The position numbers and the translations under genes were made by a program. Shown in pieces: positions 27,265 to 36,800 of a stretch of 64,000 bases of DNA (position 1 is the first letter of the stretch; each line of letters opens with the position of its first letter). The DNA is from JADKBO01 sp965230345 (GTDB lineage: Bacteria > Bacteroidota > Bacteroidia > Chitinophagales > Saprospiraceae): assembly GCA_965230345.1 (NCBI GenBank), contig CBDDKR010000002.1:2294001-2358000 (forward strand), written 5' to 3'. The notes under the pieces were generated by a model. The model had not been told where the DNA came from and did not search any database. It saw only the letters and a list, made by a program, of their open reading frames with translations.

Positions 27265-29006
27265 GGTTTAAGTTAATACTAGTCATTCTACTGGGAATAA
27301 CATTTAGTGGCGTAGCACAATCCGTAAATTGGTATACGAGTGTATCTGGCAAGGTTGAAGCGAATAAAATTTTCGAAATTGAGTTTGTTTTAGAAAATGC
27401 AAAAGGTAAAGATTTTAATCCTCCTGCATTTGATGGGATTCGAGTTGTTTCAGGGCCTTCTTTTAGTAGTAGCACACAAATAATAAATGGAAGTTCTAGT
27501 AGTAAATTGTCTTATGTTTATTCAGCTGTAGTCGAAGAAAAAGGTAAGTATACGATTGGGTCTGCATCAATTTCCGTTGAAGGGAAACAAGTTCGAACTT
27601 CTCCTTATTCTTTTTCTGCAAGCTCTGGAGATGCCCCTGTAACTGTAGATTCTGATTTTTCAGGAGAAAACTACTTTGTTAGAATGGAGGTATCAGATAC
27701 AACCATTTGCTTAGGGCAACAAGTATCCATTAATTATGTTTTGTATTACAACACAAGTCTTAAGAGTGGAGGAGATTTTATCTCAGAGCATGATTATAGT
27801 GGACTATTTGCAAGGGCAATAGCTGGATCAAGTAGGGCCTCTACCAAACTTGTTAACAGTAACTCATTTAAATCAAGATTGCTTAAGACAATTGTGATTT
27901 TTCCTCAAGAAAAAGGAATTACTGAAATTTCTCCTTTTGAATTGAAGGTGAGTATTCCAACTGGAAAAAGACGTATGGGGTTTGTAGTTATGCAAGATTA
28001 TGATCATAAAATATTGAAATCTAACGGCATTTCATTTAAAGTGGTGGATTTGCCTAAAATTTCTGATGGTTTTGTTAGTGAAGGGTTTTGTGGAGCTGTT
28101 GGAAATCGTTTTAATGTTTCGACTCAGTTAAATAGAACATCCACTACTACGGATGACGCCATCGCTTTACATTTGACGGTAAGAGGAGATGGTGATGTGA
28201 GAAAAGTTAATGCTCCAAAATTAAGAACAACTGATGATTGGGAAATTTACGAACCTACACTAGTAGATGAAAGAGAATTTGCCAAGGATGAATCGATAGA
28301 ATTTATTAAATCTTTTGAGTATTTGTTATTACCCAATAAAACTGGAATGCTCAAAATTGAGCCGTTATTTACCTATTTTGATACAGATTCTAATGCTTAT
28401 ATTCAGCAAGTCGTAAAACCTCTTTATATTGATGTGAAGCAAGGGAAACGAGAAGTTTTGAATAGAAATTCCAATCTATATTCTGAAAAGGAAATAGTAG
28501 GACTCAAATCAGAATCGGTATCCTTTACAGGGCTAGATGAAAACCCATTTTTATCTAGTTGGTACTTGGGCAGTGTATTGGTATTGTTATCTGGTTTTGG
28601 AGGATTGTTTTGGTATAAACAAAAAATCGAGGCTTTCGATCAACTGGGGGTCGCTGATAAAAAACAACAAAGAGCTTTGAAGTTGGCAAAAATGAAATTA
28701 AAAAATGCTTCTTTATTCTTAGAACAAAATGAATTGAAGCCTTTTTATTCAGAGTTGTCATCAGCTCTTAACGGATATATTGCGGATAAGTATAAAATTT
28801 CCTTTGCGGAAATTTCTAAATCTAAAGTGTTGGAGGTTCTAGCTCAAAATGTAGGTGATCATGACATTGTCTCAAATTATAGTGACTTGCTGAATTCATG
28901 TGAAATGGCTCTATTTGCTGGGCAATCGTTAGTCAATTCTGATGAGACGTATAAAAAAGCGCTTGATCTAATTGTTCGAATTGAACAAGCACAAAAGACT
29001 AAATAG
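27261..29006 (+). CDS. batD: BatD (aerotolerance-type) membrane protein
   Basis: 581-residue BatD/oxygen-tolerance protein: signal peptide (ends near GVAQS), several tandem beta-sandwich domains facing the periplasm, one transmembrane helix (about 432-450, WYLGSVLVLLSGFGGLFWY) and a helical cytosolic tail ending in KALDLIVRIEQ. The TTG start is the only option because an in-frame TAA lies three codons upstream. BatD is usually encoded with BatA, BatB, BatC and a MoxR ATPase; here those partners are absent and the only MoxR/DUF58 set is 10 kb away, so the module is split. Confidence 0.85.
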   Translation: MRFKLILVILLGITFSGVAQSVNWYTSVSGKVEANKIFEIEFVLENAKGKDFNPPAFDGIRVVSGPSFSSSTQIINGSSSSKLSYVYSAVVEEKGKYTIGSASISVEGKQVRTSPYSFSASSGDAPVTVDSDFSGENYFVRMEVSDTTICLGQQVSINYVLYYNTSLKSGGDFISEHDYSGLFARAIAGSSRASTKLVNSNSFKSRLLKTIVIFPQEKGITEISPFELKVSIPTGKRRMGFVVMQDYDHKILKSNGISFKVVDLPKISDGFVSEGFCGAVGNRFNVSTQLNRTSTTTDDAIALHLTVRGDGDVRKVNAPKLRTTDDWEIYEPTLVDEREFAKDESIEFIKSFEYLLLPNKTGMLKIEPLFTYFDTDSNAYIQQVVKPLYIDVKQGKREVLNRNSNLYSEKEIVGLKSESVSFTGLDENPFLSSWYLGSVLVLLSGFGGLFWYKQKIEAFDQLGVADKKQQRALKLAKMKLKNASLFLEQNELKPFYSELSSALNGYIADKYKISFAEISKSKVLEVLAQNVGDHDIVSNYSDLLNSCEMALFAGQSLVNSDETYKKALDLIVRIEQAQKTK

Positions 29007-29168
29007 TATTATTGGATTCTCGTGAAGTACTCAATAGCTAAATGTCAAGCATTATGCAGGTGTATAGAATTGAAATTATGGATGTCAAAGATTTTGTCAG
29101 ATGGAATCATTATATAAAATAATAGGTTAGACGTAAAGATTTTTCCAATTACTCTATGAATAGAAAAT

Positions 29169-29210
29169 AAAAAAGCCCTGATTCTTAGATTTGAGAATCA
29201 AGGCTTTTTT
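29169..29210. terminator. Bidirectional rho-independent terminator
   Basis: Stem of about 17 bp (29169-29185 with 29194-29210, one G-T type mismatch), 8-nt loop, A-run on the left and T-run on the right, between converging batD and pdhA. It can work on both strands. Confidence 0.85.
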
Positions 29211-29228
29211 ATAGTAAAAACAACTCTT

Positions 29229-30257
29229 TTAATCCATAATGAATGGATAATCTTGTTGTAGATAATTATCGTCATACAGCTCAGAGCCTAGAGGGTAGTC
29301 AGATTCTTCTGCAAATTGCATAGCATCAGCAACCTCATCATCAATCATTTTTTTAATTTGATCGATTTCGTCTTGACTAGCTATTTTTTCTTTAACTATT
29401 CGTTGTTCCGTCATTAAGACAGGATCTTGATCTTTATATTCTTGCAATTCTTCTTTTGTTCTGTATTTGGCAGGATCAGAAACTGAATGACCTCGGTATC
29501 TATATGTTTTAATTTCCAAGAAGTAAGGCCCTTTACCAGAACGAATATGATTGGCAGCTCTTTCAAGAGCTTCATGAACAGATTCTGGACTCATACCATC
29601 AACAGCTTCACTTGGCATATCGTACGAAAGTCCCATCTTATACATATCGGTAACATTACTTGTTCGACTTACCGAAGTACCCATAGCATATTGATTGTTC
29701 TCACATATATAAAGAACAGGAAGTTTCCATGTCATAGCCATATTCCAAGCTTCGTGTAAAGCACCTTGCCTTGCAGCACCATCCCCAAACATACAAACTG
29801 CTAAATTATCAGTTCCTTTGTATTGTTCAGCCAAAGCCATTCCTGTGCCAATAGGAATTTGCGCACCAACGATTCCATTTCCTCCGAAGTAGTTGTGCTC
29901 GGCTGAGAAGAAATGCATACTTCCTCCTTTACCTTTTACACAGCCCGTTCTTTTGCCATACAACTCAGCCATGCAAGATCTAGAAGAAAGACCTCTTGCT
30001 AACGCAACACCGTGTTGTCTATATGCGGTGACGACTTTGTCGTCTTTTTTTATCCCTGTAACCAAGCCTGCAGCAATTGCTTCTTGACCAATATAAACGT
30101 GACAAAATCCTCTTATTTTCTGTTGAGAATATGCAAAAAGAGTTTTCTCTTCAAATTTACGTACTCTATACATGGTTTCGTACCACGATAGATACATCTC
30201 TTTAGAGTATTTATTCTGCTTCTTTTTGGTCGTTATCTTTTTAGTAGTTGTCGCCAT
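29229..30257 (-). CDS. pdhA: Pyruvate dehydrogenase E1 component, alpha subunit
   Basis: Thiamine-diphosphate-dependent E1 alpha subunit that starts oxidative decarboxylation of pyruvate to acetyl-CoA. The cofactor motif GDGAARQGALHEAWNMA with the downstream NN (CENNQYAMG) is at about residues 157-191; the phosphorylation-loop region YRYRGHSVSDPAKYR is at about 273-287. Length 342 is usual for Bacteroidota. The beta subunit and E2 genes are not in the adjacent sequence; E1 beta must be encoded elsewhere. A lysine-rich N-terminal segment (residues 5-18) is common in this phylum. Confidence 0.93.
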   Translation of the reverse strand: MATTTKKITTKKKQNKYSKEMYLSWYETMYRVRKFEEKTLFAYSQQKIRGFCHVYIGQEAIAAGLVTGIKKDDKVVTAYRQHGVALARGLSSRSCMAELYGKRTGCVKGKGGSMHFFSAEHNYFGGNGIVGAQIPIGTGMALAEQYKGTDNLAVCMFGDGAARQGALHEAWNMAMTWKLPVLYICENNQYAMGTSVSRTSNVTDMYKMGLSYDMPSEAVDGMSPESVHEALERAANHIRSGKGPYFLEIKTYRYRGHSVSDPAKYRTKEELQEYKDQDPVLMTEQRIVKEKIASQDEIDQIKKMIDDEVADAMQFAEESDYPLGSELYDDNYLQQDYPFIMD

Positions 30258-30283
30258 ACGAACTTAATAATTAAATGTGCCTG

Positions 30284-30291
30284 CAAAATTA
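30284..30291 (-). promoter_or_regulatory. -7 box TAATTTTG for pdhA
   Basis: Minus-strand TAATTTTG matches TAnnTTTG and lies 26 bp upstream of the pdhA ATG. No -33 TTG at a normal distance. Confidence 0.4.
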
Positions 30292-30393
30292 ATAAACTAA
30301 GGCTTATTCTTTTGAATAGATCAAAATTTAATAAAAATTAATTGCCTTTTAACACGGATTACATTTAACAATCCTTGATATGAATGCTGAAAG

Positions 30394-30420
30394 TATCATA
30401 AAATAAGCATTTTTATGATA
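30394..30420. repeat. Perfect 10-bp inverted repeat in the pdhA-glnN divergent region
   Basis: TATCATAAAA (30394-30403) and TTTTATGATA (30411-30420) with a 7-nt spacer; TTGATAT (30375-30381) and ATATCAA (30418-30424) form an overlapping alternative pair. It is over 130 bp upstream of pdhA and over 400 bp upstream of glnN. It may be an operator; unproven. Confidence 0.4.
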
Positions 30421-30823
30421 TCAACTTAGTCACTATTAAGGTGATTATAAATTAAAGGAACTTAAAAGTTATTTTTGAAGTGATTTGAGGATGGAATATA
30501 CTGTCTTAAGCATAGAAGTGATTTAAAAACTGTGTTCAATGGCGGAATTAACTGCTTGGAAGTCAGATTAATCCGGAAATTCTTTTGCATAGCCAAAGCT
30601 ATGGAAATTAATTTTTGGGCAGAGATTGGATTTCAATGAGTTGATTCTAGCATTAGGATTTAGTTTTTAAATCACTTCATAATGTGAATTTACTATCCCT
30701 TTAGCATTTCATTGTGATAAATAGATTGTCAAATTCAATGAAGTGGGGTCTTTGTTGGGGGTGGTGTGTTGGTTTTAGTGTGATTTATTTTGATTTGGTG
30801 GGGTAAAAATAGGGGGTTCGCTA
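30421..30823. other. Non-coding region with a G-run/GT-rich tract (30745-30816)
   Basis: No gene is visible. From 30745 to 30816 the plus strand is almost free of C and has four runs of 4-5 G (30745-30748, 30757-30761, 30800-30803, 30812-30816) just upstream of the glnN promoter. This is unlike the AT-rich surroundings. Confidence 0.5.
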
Positions 30824-30851
30824 TTGAAAAATGTGTTTTTGTGTATATTTG
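30824..30851 (+). promoter_or_regulatory. glnN promoter (TTG, 17 bp, TATATTTG)
   Basis: TTG at 30824-30826 and TATATTTG at 30844-30851 match the Bacteroidota promoter with 17-bp spacing. The leader to the ATG at 30891 would be about 33 nt. Confidence 0.65.
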
Positions 30852-30890
30852 CCCCTGTTAAAATCTCTTTCTAACTAAAATGTTCAGATA

Positions 30891-33080
30891 ATGCCATCGT
30901 TAAGGTTAAATGCAATTAAAGTTTCGGATTCAAGACAACCACTGAAAGTCGAAGAGTTGAGTCCAAGAAGATCAGACTTGTTTTGTAAAAAAGTATTTAC
31001 ACAAGAAGATTTAAGGCACTACATGACTAAGGATGCCTATAAGTCAATGTTAGCCTCTATAGATCAAGGAACCAAAATATCCAGAGAGATAGCAGACCAA
31101 GTTGCAGCTGGAATGAAGGCGTGGTCATTAGAAAATGGTGCGACACATTATACGCATTGGTTTCAACCCTTGACAGGAAGTACTGCGGAAAAACACGACG
31201 CTTTCTTTGAACCAATAGAACACGGACAGGCTATTGAGAAATTTGGAGCTCCACAATTGGTCCAACAAGAACCGGATGCGTCTAGTTTTCCTAATGGAGG
31301 AATTAGAAATACATTTGAAGCGAGAGGATATACTGCTTGGGATCCAAGTTCACCAGCTTTTATTATTGGTACAACCTTATGCATACCTACTGTTTTTGTT
31401 TCGTATACGGGTGAAGCATTAGATAATAAAACACCTTTATTAAAGGCGATTCATTCTATTGATGAATCTGCGACTGCGGTTTGTCAATACTTCGATAGAA
31501 ATGTGAAAAAGGTGATAACTACATTAGGATGGGAACAAGAATTCTTTTTAGTGGATAGCACATTAGCTAAAACAAGACCAGATCTAGAATTAGCAGGAAG
31601 AACATTGCTTGGGCATTCATCGGCCAAAGGACAGCAATTGGATGATCACTACTTTGGTTCTATACCAAGCAGGGCTATGGCTTATTTAAGAGACTTAGAA
31701 ATTGAGTGTATACAATTGGGTATACCTGTTAAAACTAGGCACAATGAAGTTGCTCCAAATCAATTTGAAATAGCACCATTATTTGAAGAGGCTAATTTAG
31801 CAGTTGATCATAACTCCTTGTTGATGGATGTTATGGAGAAAGTGGCAATTAGGCATCAGTTAAAGGTACTTTTTCACGAGAAACCATTTGCAGGTGTTAA
31901 TGGGTCCGGTAAGCACAATAACTGGTCATTAGCAACAGATACGGGTGTGAATTTATTGGCTCCAGGTAAAACCCCAATGAGTAATTTGCAGTTTTTAACC
32001 TTCTTTATCAATACGATCATGGCAGTTCACGATCATGCTGATTTACTTAGAGCGTCAATTGCTAGTGCAGGTAATGATCATAGATTAGGAGCAAATGAAG
32101 CACCGCCAGCGATAGTTTCAGTTTTCATTGGTGAACAATTGACAAAAGCACTCGATGAGTTAGAACATGTATCTAAAGGAAAGCTGTCCCCTGAAGAAAA
32201 AACAGATTTGAAACTGAATGTCGTTGGGAAAATACCTTATGTCTTACTTGATAATACCGACCGAAATAGGACATCTCCATTTGCTTTTACTGGGAATAAG
32301 TTTGAATTTAGAGCTGTGGGAAGTACGGCAAACTGTGCAGTCCCAATGACTGTTCTTAATACTATAGTTTCGGAACAGTTGAGAAAATTTAAAATCGAAG
32401 TAGATGCTTTGATTAAGGAAAAAGACATGAAAAAGGATGATGCCATTTTTAATATCTTACGTGAATACATAAAGTGTTCAAAGAAAATAAGATTTGAAGG
32501 AGACGGGTACGGAGATGAATGGGTCATAGAGGCTGAGAAAAGAGGATTAAGCAACTTAAAAACGACCCCTGAGGCATTAAAGGCTAAGGTAAGTGAACAA
32601 TCTATAAAATTATTTTCGGATCATGATGTGATGAATAAAGTGGAAATCGAGGCTAGGTATGAGATTGAATTGGAGAAATATGTCAAGAAAATTCAAATAG
32701 AGGGGAGAGTATTGGGTGAAATGGTTACTAATGCAGTGCTTCCTGCTGCAATAAAATACCAAAATGTACTTTTGAAGAATGTTTTAAATTTAAAGCAAGT
32801 ATTTGAAAAAGAGTATGAATCTCACGCCGAAGCAACTTTAGATTTACTCCAAAGAATGTCTAAACACATAAATGCTCTAAAGAAGAATGTTGACGAGATG
32901 ATCGAAGGAAGAAAAGTCTCCAACAAAATTGAGCGAATTGATGAGAAAGCAACATCATACTGCGATAAGGTGAAACCTTATTTTAATGAAATTAGATATC
33001 ATAGTGATAAATTAGAACTGTTGGTGGATGATAGAGATTGGCCTCTAGTTAAATATCGCGAATTGCTATTTACCAAATAG
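30891..33080 (+). CDS. glnN: Glutamine synthetase type III
   Basis: ATP-dependent condensation of glutamate and ammonia to glutamine, the large GSIII form. The 729-residue length is diagnostic of type III. Visible signatures are the N-terminal GSIII segment (RNTFEARGYTAWDPSSPAFI), the metal/substrate loop TRHNEVAPNQFEIAP (about 281-295), NGSGKHNNWS (about 338-347) and the nucleotide-site region NRTSPFAFTGNKFEFRAVG. The C-terminal ~170 residues are helical and typical of GSIII. It is monocistronic, with its own promoter and terminator. No amt or PII gene is adjacent. Confidence 0.95.
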   Translation: MPSLRLNAIKVSDSRQPLKVEELSPRRSDLFCKKVFTQEDLRHYMTKDAYKSMLASIDQGTKISREIADQVAAGMKAWSLENGATHYTHWFQPLTGSTAEKHDAFFEPIEHGQAIEKFGAPQLVQQEPDASSFPNGGIRNTFEARGYTAWDPSSPAFIIGTTLCIPTVFVSYTGEALDNKTPLLKAIHSIDESATAVCQYFDRNVKKVITTLGWEQEFFLVDSTLAKTRPDLELAGRTLLGHSSAKGQQLDDHYFGSIPSRAMAYLRDLEIECIQLGIPVKTRHNEVAPNQFEIAPLFEEANLAVDHNSLLMDVMEKVAIRHQLKVLFHEKPFAGVNGSGKHNNWSLATDTGVNLLAPGKTPMSNLQFLTFFINTIMAVHDHADLLRASIASAGNDHRLGANEAPPAIVSVFIGEQLTKALDELEHVSKGKLSPEEKTDLKLNVVGKIPYVLLDNTDRNRTSPFAFTGNKFEFRAVGSTANCAVPMTVLNTIVSEQLRKFKIEVDALIKEKDMKKDDAIFNILREYIKCSKKIRFEGDGYGDEWVIEAEKRGLSNLKTTPEALKAKVSEQSIKLFSDHDVMNKVEIEARYEIELEKYVKKIQIEGRVLGEMVTNAVLPAAIKYQNVLLKNVLNLKQVFEKEYESHAEATLDLLQRMSKHINALKKNVDEMIEGRKVSNKIERIDEKATSYCDKVKPYFNEIRYHSDKLELLVDDRDWPLVKYRELLFTK

Positions 33081-33128
33081 GGTTTGGTCTTAGTAGACTT
33101 GGTGTTGATAAAACGAAAAACTTTTACC

Positions 33129-33160
33129 AAAGCTAGGATGAGAATATCCTAGCTTTTTTT
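33129..33160 (+). terminator. Rho-independent terminator of glnN
   Basis: Perfect 11-bp stem (33129-33139 with 33146-33156) with a 6-nt loop and a run of eight T, about 50 bp after the glnN stop. Confidence 0.9.
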
Positions 33161-33838
33161 TATGTTATTCTGCCACGTAATGATATCTATAAACATATTG
33201 AATTAGAAGTGGTTTGATCAGCATTATGCAGTAAGCTATAATATTTTGAGGATAAGTTGTACTAAATCAACAATCTATCTTTTGGTATGAAAGAATTTGT
33301 ACTCATGATGGATTATTACTCCTAATGCTGAGATGACAAATTTAAGTAAGGATAACATAGGTAAGAAGAGATTAGATTCCATTACATTTTTTTGATAATT
33401 TATGTCATGGAAATAGAGTATTAAGATGCTGGAGTACAGTGATTAATTGACTAATTACGATGTGATTAGTCTTTATTAATTAAAGTAAATGGTCGCGAAG
33501 TATGATTTTTGCGTTTTTTCTTTCAAATTATCAATAACTAAAGGAATAATGAAGCAATTTTGATCGTTTTGTACTCTTAATAGTGAATGAAGTAATTAAC
33601 TATTGATTATCAGGCACCATCATCATTTAAAAATGATTGGAGCAATAGGAACTCAAAGTTGTTTAAATGGATAGATATATCTTGATTTAATGATTATTTC
33701 TTATTGAAATGATGCAAAAGAAATTACGGATATGGTAGAATGTATGATATATTATTGGATTTCTCGTTTGAATTGCCAAATTGGTTGTTAAAAGTGAGAA
33801 AATGAACCTGCTATTTATGTTAAAAAATTATAATATAT
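33161..33838. other. AT-rich intergenic region without a recognisable gene
   Basis: About 680 bp with no supported gene. One 7-bp perfect inverted repeat (GACTAAT 33449-33455, ATTAGTC 33465-33471) is present. An in-frame TTG at 33781 extends the next frame upstream, but ATG 33871 precedes the signal peptide. Confidence 0.5.
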
Positions 33839-33846
33839 TAATTTTG
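33839..33846 (+). promoter_or_regulatory. -7 box TAATTTTG for the cohesin/SprB-like gene
   Basis: TAATTTTG matches TAnnTTTG and ends 24 bp before the ATG at 33871, which supports that start over the upstream TTG at 33781. No -33 element is obvious. Confidence 0.4.
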
Positions 33847-33870
33847 CCCTTTAGAATAGATATCGATATA

Positions 33871-36800
33871 ATGAAAAATAAAATGAAAGGACTATTTACG
33901 TTTTTGTTATTTATAGTCATAAGTAACTTAAGTGCACAGGGAGATACGGTCCAATTCAATGTTGGGTGTGTTACAGATGAAGTTGGTTCATCACATTGTG
34001 TCGATGTCACTGTGGCAAACTTTACGGATATTACAAACTATCAGTATTCGATTAGTTTTGATGCGACGGTGATTGAGTTCGAATCTATTGACCTAAGCAG
34101 TACTTGCTTGTCGGGATTGAGTCTTGGAGAATTCAATGATGGACCAAGTAGCTTGGGCTGGATAAATACAATATGGTCAACACCTGATGGAGTTCCCCAT
34201 TCTTGTCCTGATGGATCTGTATTATTCTCTATGTGTTATAAGCTTATTGGAGATCCTGGTGATTGTGCATCTATTGTATTAGATGATACAGGAATAGAAA
34301 TGTACATCGAAAATGATAGTGGTGAGGTGCCATTTGAAATAAATACATGTGATAATTGTGTCGTGACAAGCGACTTAACCATTGTTGCTGATTATTGTGA
34401 AAATGACTTAGTAAATAGTGGAGGGTCGATAAAGTTTTATGCTACTGGGGGGACGGGACCATACAGTTTCTCTGTAGATCATGCGTCTAATAGTAATGTA
34501 GACTCTGGCGTATTGAGTGACGGTCAAGTTTGGAGTATGGATGGATTGCCACAAGGAATATATACCATTTCCGTGACTGATGCTGATGGGAATATGACAA
34601 GTATAAATATCAATATTACACAAAACTTCCCTATTGAGTATACATTGGATGTGGTACAACCAAGATGTTTCAAAAGGCACGATGGAGTCGTCGCTATCAA
34701 TGGCCTGACTGGTGGACAAAATCCATATTCGATCGCGTGGTCAAATAATAAGTTTAATGTAATGGATATTGATGATTTATCTGCTGGGTTCTATACTGTT
34801 ACAGTTACAGATTTAACAGGTTGCGAAGCGATAAAAACAGTTCAATTGTCGGTTGATACCTTGAAAGTAGAAGTGGAGGTCATAGATTCTTTCCATTGTA
34901 AAGGTGGACGTGCTGAGGTGCTTTTTAGAGGAGTCAATGGTTACCCTAAAGATGGGACAGATTACGCATTCAACGTAAATGGCATACCATATCCGTACCA
35001 ACCTAACTTGACATTAATGGATAATTTATTACCTGTCAATACGGTTTATGTTACGGATGATGCTAATCCTGATTGTGCGTCTGATGTAGTAGAATTTTCT
35101 ATTCCGACCAAACATGAAATGACGATCAATGAAGAGTATTTTGAAGATGTTGCATGTAAAGGTGATGTGTCTGGGCGAATACGAATAAATGCAGAAATCG
35201 AAGGAGAAACAAATTTCATCTTTCAACATGTAGAATTACCGTCAATGAATATTGTTCCGGGGACAGCTGGACCAAATGTATATTTTAACGATAATATGGG
35301 GGCCGGATCATATGCTATCTATATTCAGTCAATTAATAATTCGTGTAAGGATACCTTATTGTTTGATATTACTGAGCCCGATGAGTTTTTTACGATTGAT
35401 TCTATGGTTACTTATCCTACTTGTTCAGGCAATGATGGTCGAATCGAAATACTTGCAAATGGTGGGGAGCCAGATTATACCTACGATTGGGGGATTCCAT
35501 CGGAGACAACGAACGTCTTGGATAATCTAAATGGTGGAGACTTTAAGGTTGTTGTCGAAGATGAGGCAGGGTGTAAGGATTCTTTAGAATTTAATATGCC
35601 AATGGGAGGTGATTTATTTGTGGATGCAGCTATCTTGAATGCCATTACTTGTTTTGGTGGGAATAATGGTTCTGTGATCGCAAATGTTAGTCCCCCTGGA
35701 ACTTATACCTATGAGTGGACGGATGAAGATGGGATGGTGATTGGTGATATGCTTAGTGTTGAGAATTTGAGCGAGGGAATGTATTATGTGGAAGTAAGTC
35801 AATCAGGATGTACAGCTATGGATAGTGTATTTTTATCTCAACCTAGTCCTATATTAGTAGATGATATCGTAATTACTGATCCGGAATGTGCTGGAGAAAC
35901 GGGATCGATTGGTGTTGTAGTGTCGGGAGGCTTTCCTGGATATGATTATATATGGACAGAAGTAGGTGAAACCACCGTATTGGGTGTTAACTCTGTACTG
36001 CTTAATGTAGGTGAAGGTTCTTACCAAGTAGTTATTACTGATCAAGAAGGGTGTAGTCTAGATACATTTGGTCAGATTAAGGATGCCCCAAAAATTGATT
36101 TAGATGTTTCTTCTTTGGTGGGAGTAGGTTGTTCTGGTGACGCGACTGGACAAGCTACAGCAACAGCAAGTGGTGGCTCTCAAGGAGCTACAATGTTTAA
36201 TTATTTGTGGAGTAGTGGAGAAATGGGCGATATGGCTTCTAATCTTCCAGCAGGCAAAAATTGGGTCATCGCAGCAGATAATCGATGTGTTTCAGATACC
36301 GTATTCTTTACAATACCAGATGCATCGCCAGTTGGAGCTTTGGAGCAAATTACTTCACCCGATTGTGTGGGTGATTGCAATGGGATGGTGACACTCATAC
36401 CTTCCGGAGGAACAATGACAGGCTTTGTGGCTACATGGCCATCCCTGGGTCAAAATGGATTAACCATTAATAATTTATGCGCAGGTAGTTACGATTATGT
36501 GCTCTCAGATAGTGAAGGATGTATGGCAAATGGAACCGTAGTTATTACAGAACCAGATACATTAAAACTGGCAATTGATGAAACGATTACACAAGGTATT
36601 TCATGCAAAACAGGCACTGGTCAAATTGGTGTAAAAGCAACAGGAGGAAATGGAGGATATTCTTATACTTGGGATGGTTCTTCTTCAACGACCTTTATTG
36701 CAGAACAGCTTGCCCCTGGAACGTATACCGTAACAGTTACTGATGCTAAAGGATGTGAAGAATCCATTGGTTATACGCTAGATCCATTAGTCCCAATTAC

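Noticed and set aside
33781..33870. Upstream TTG start for the cohesin gene, giving 30 more residues
   Set aside because: It would bury the signal peptide; a -7 box lies between it and ATG 33871.
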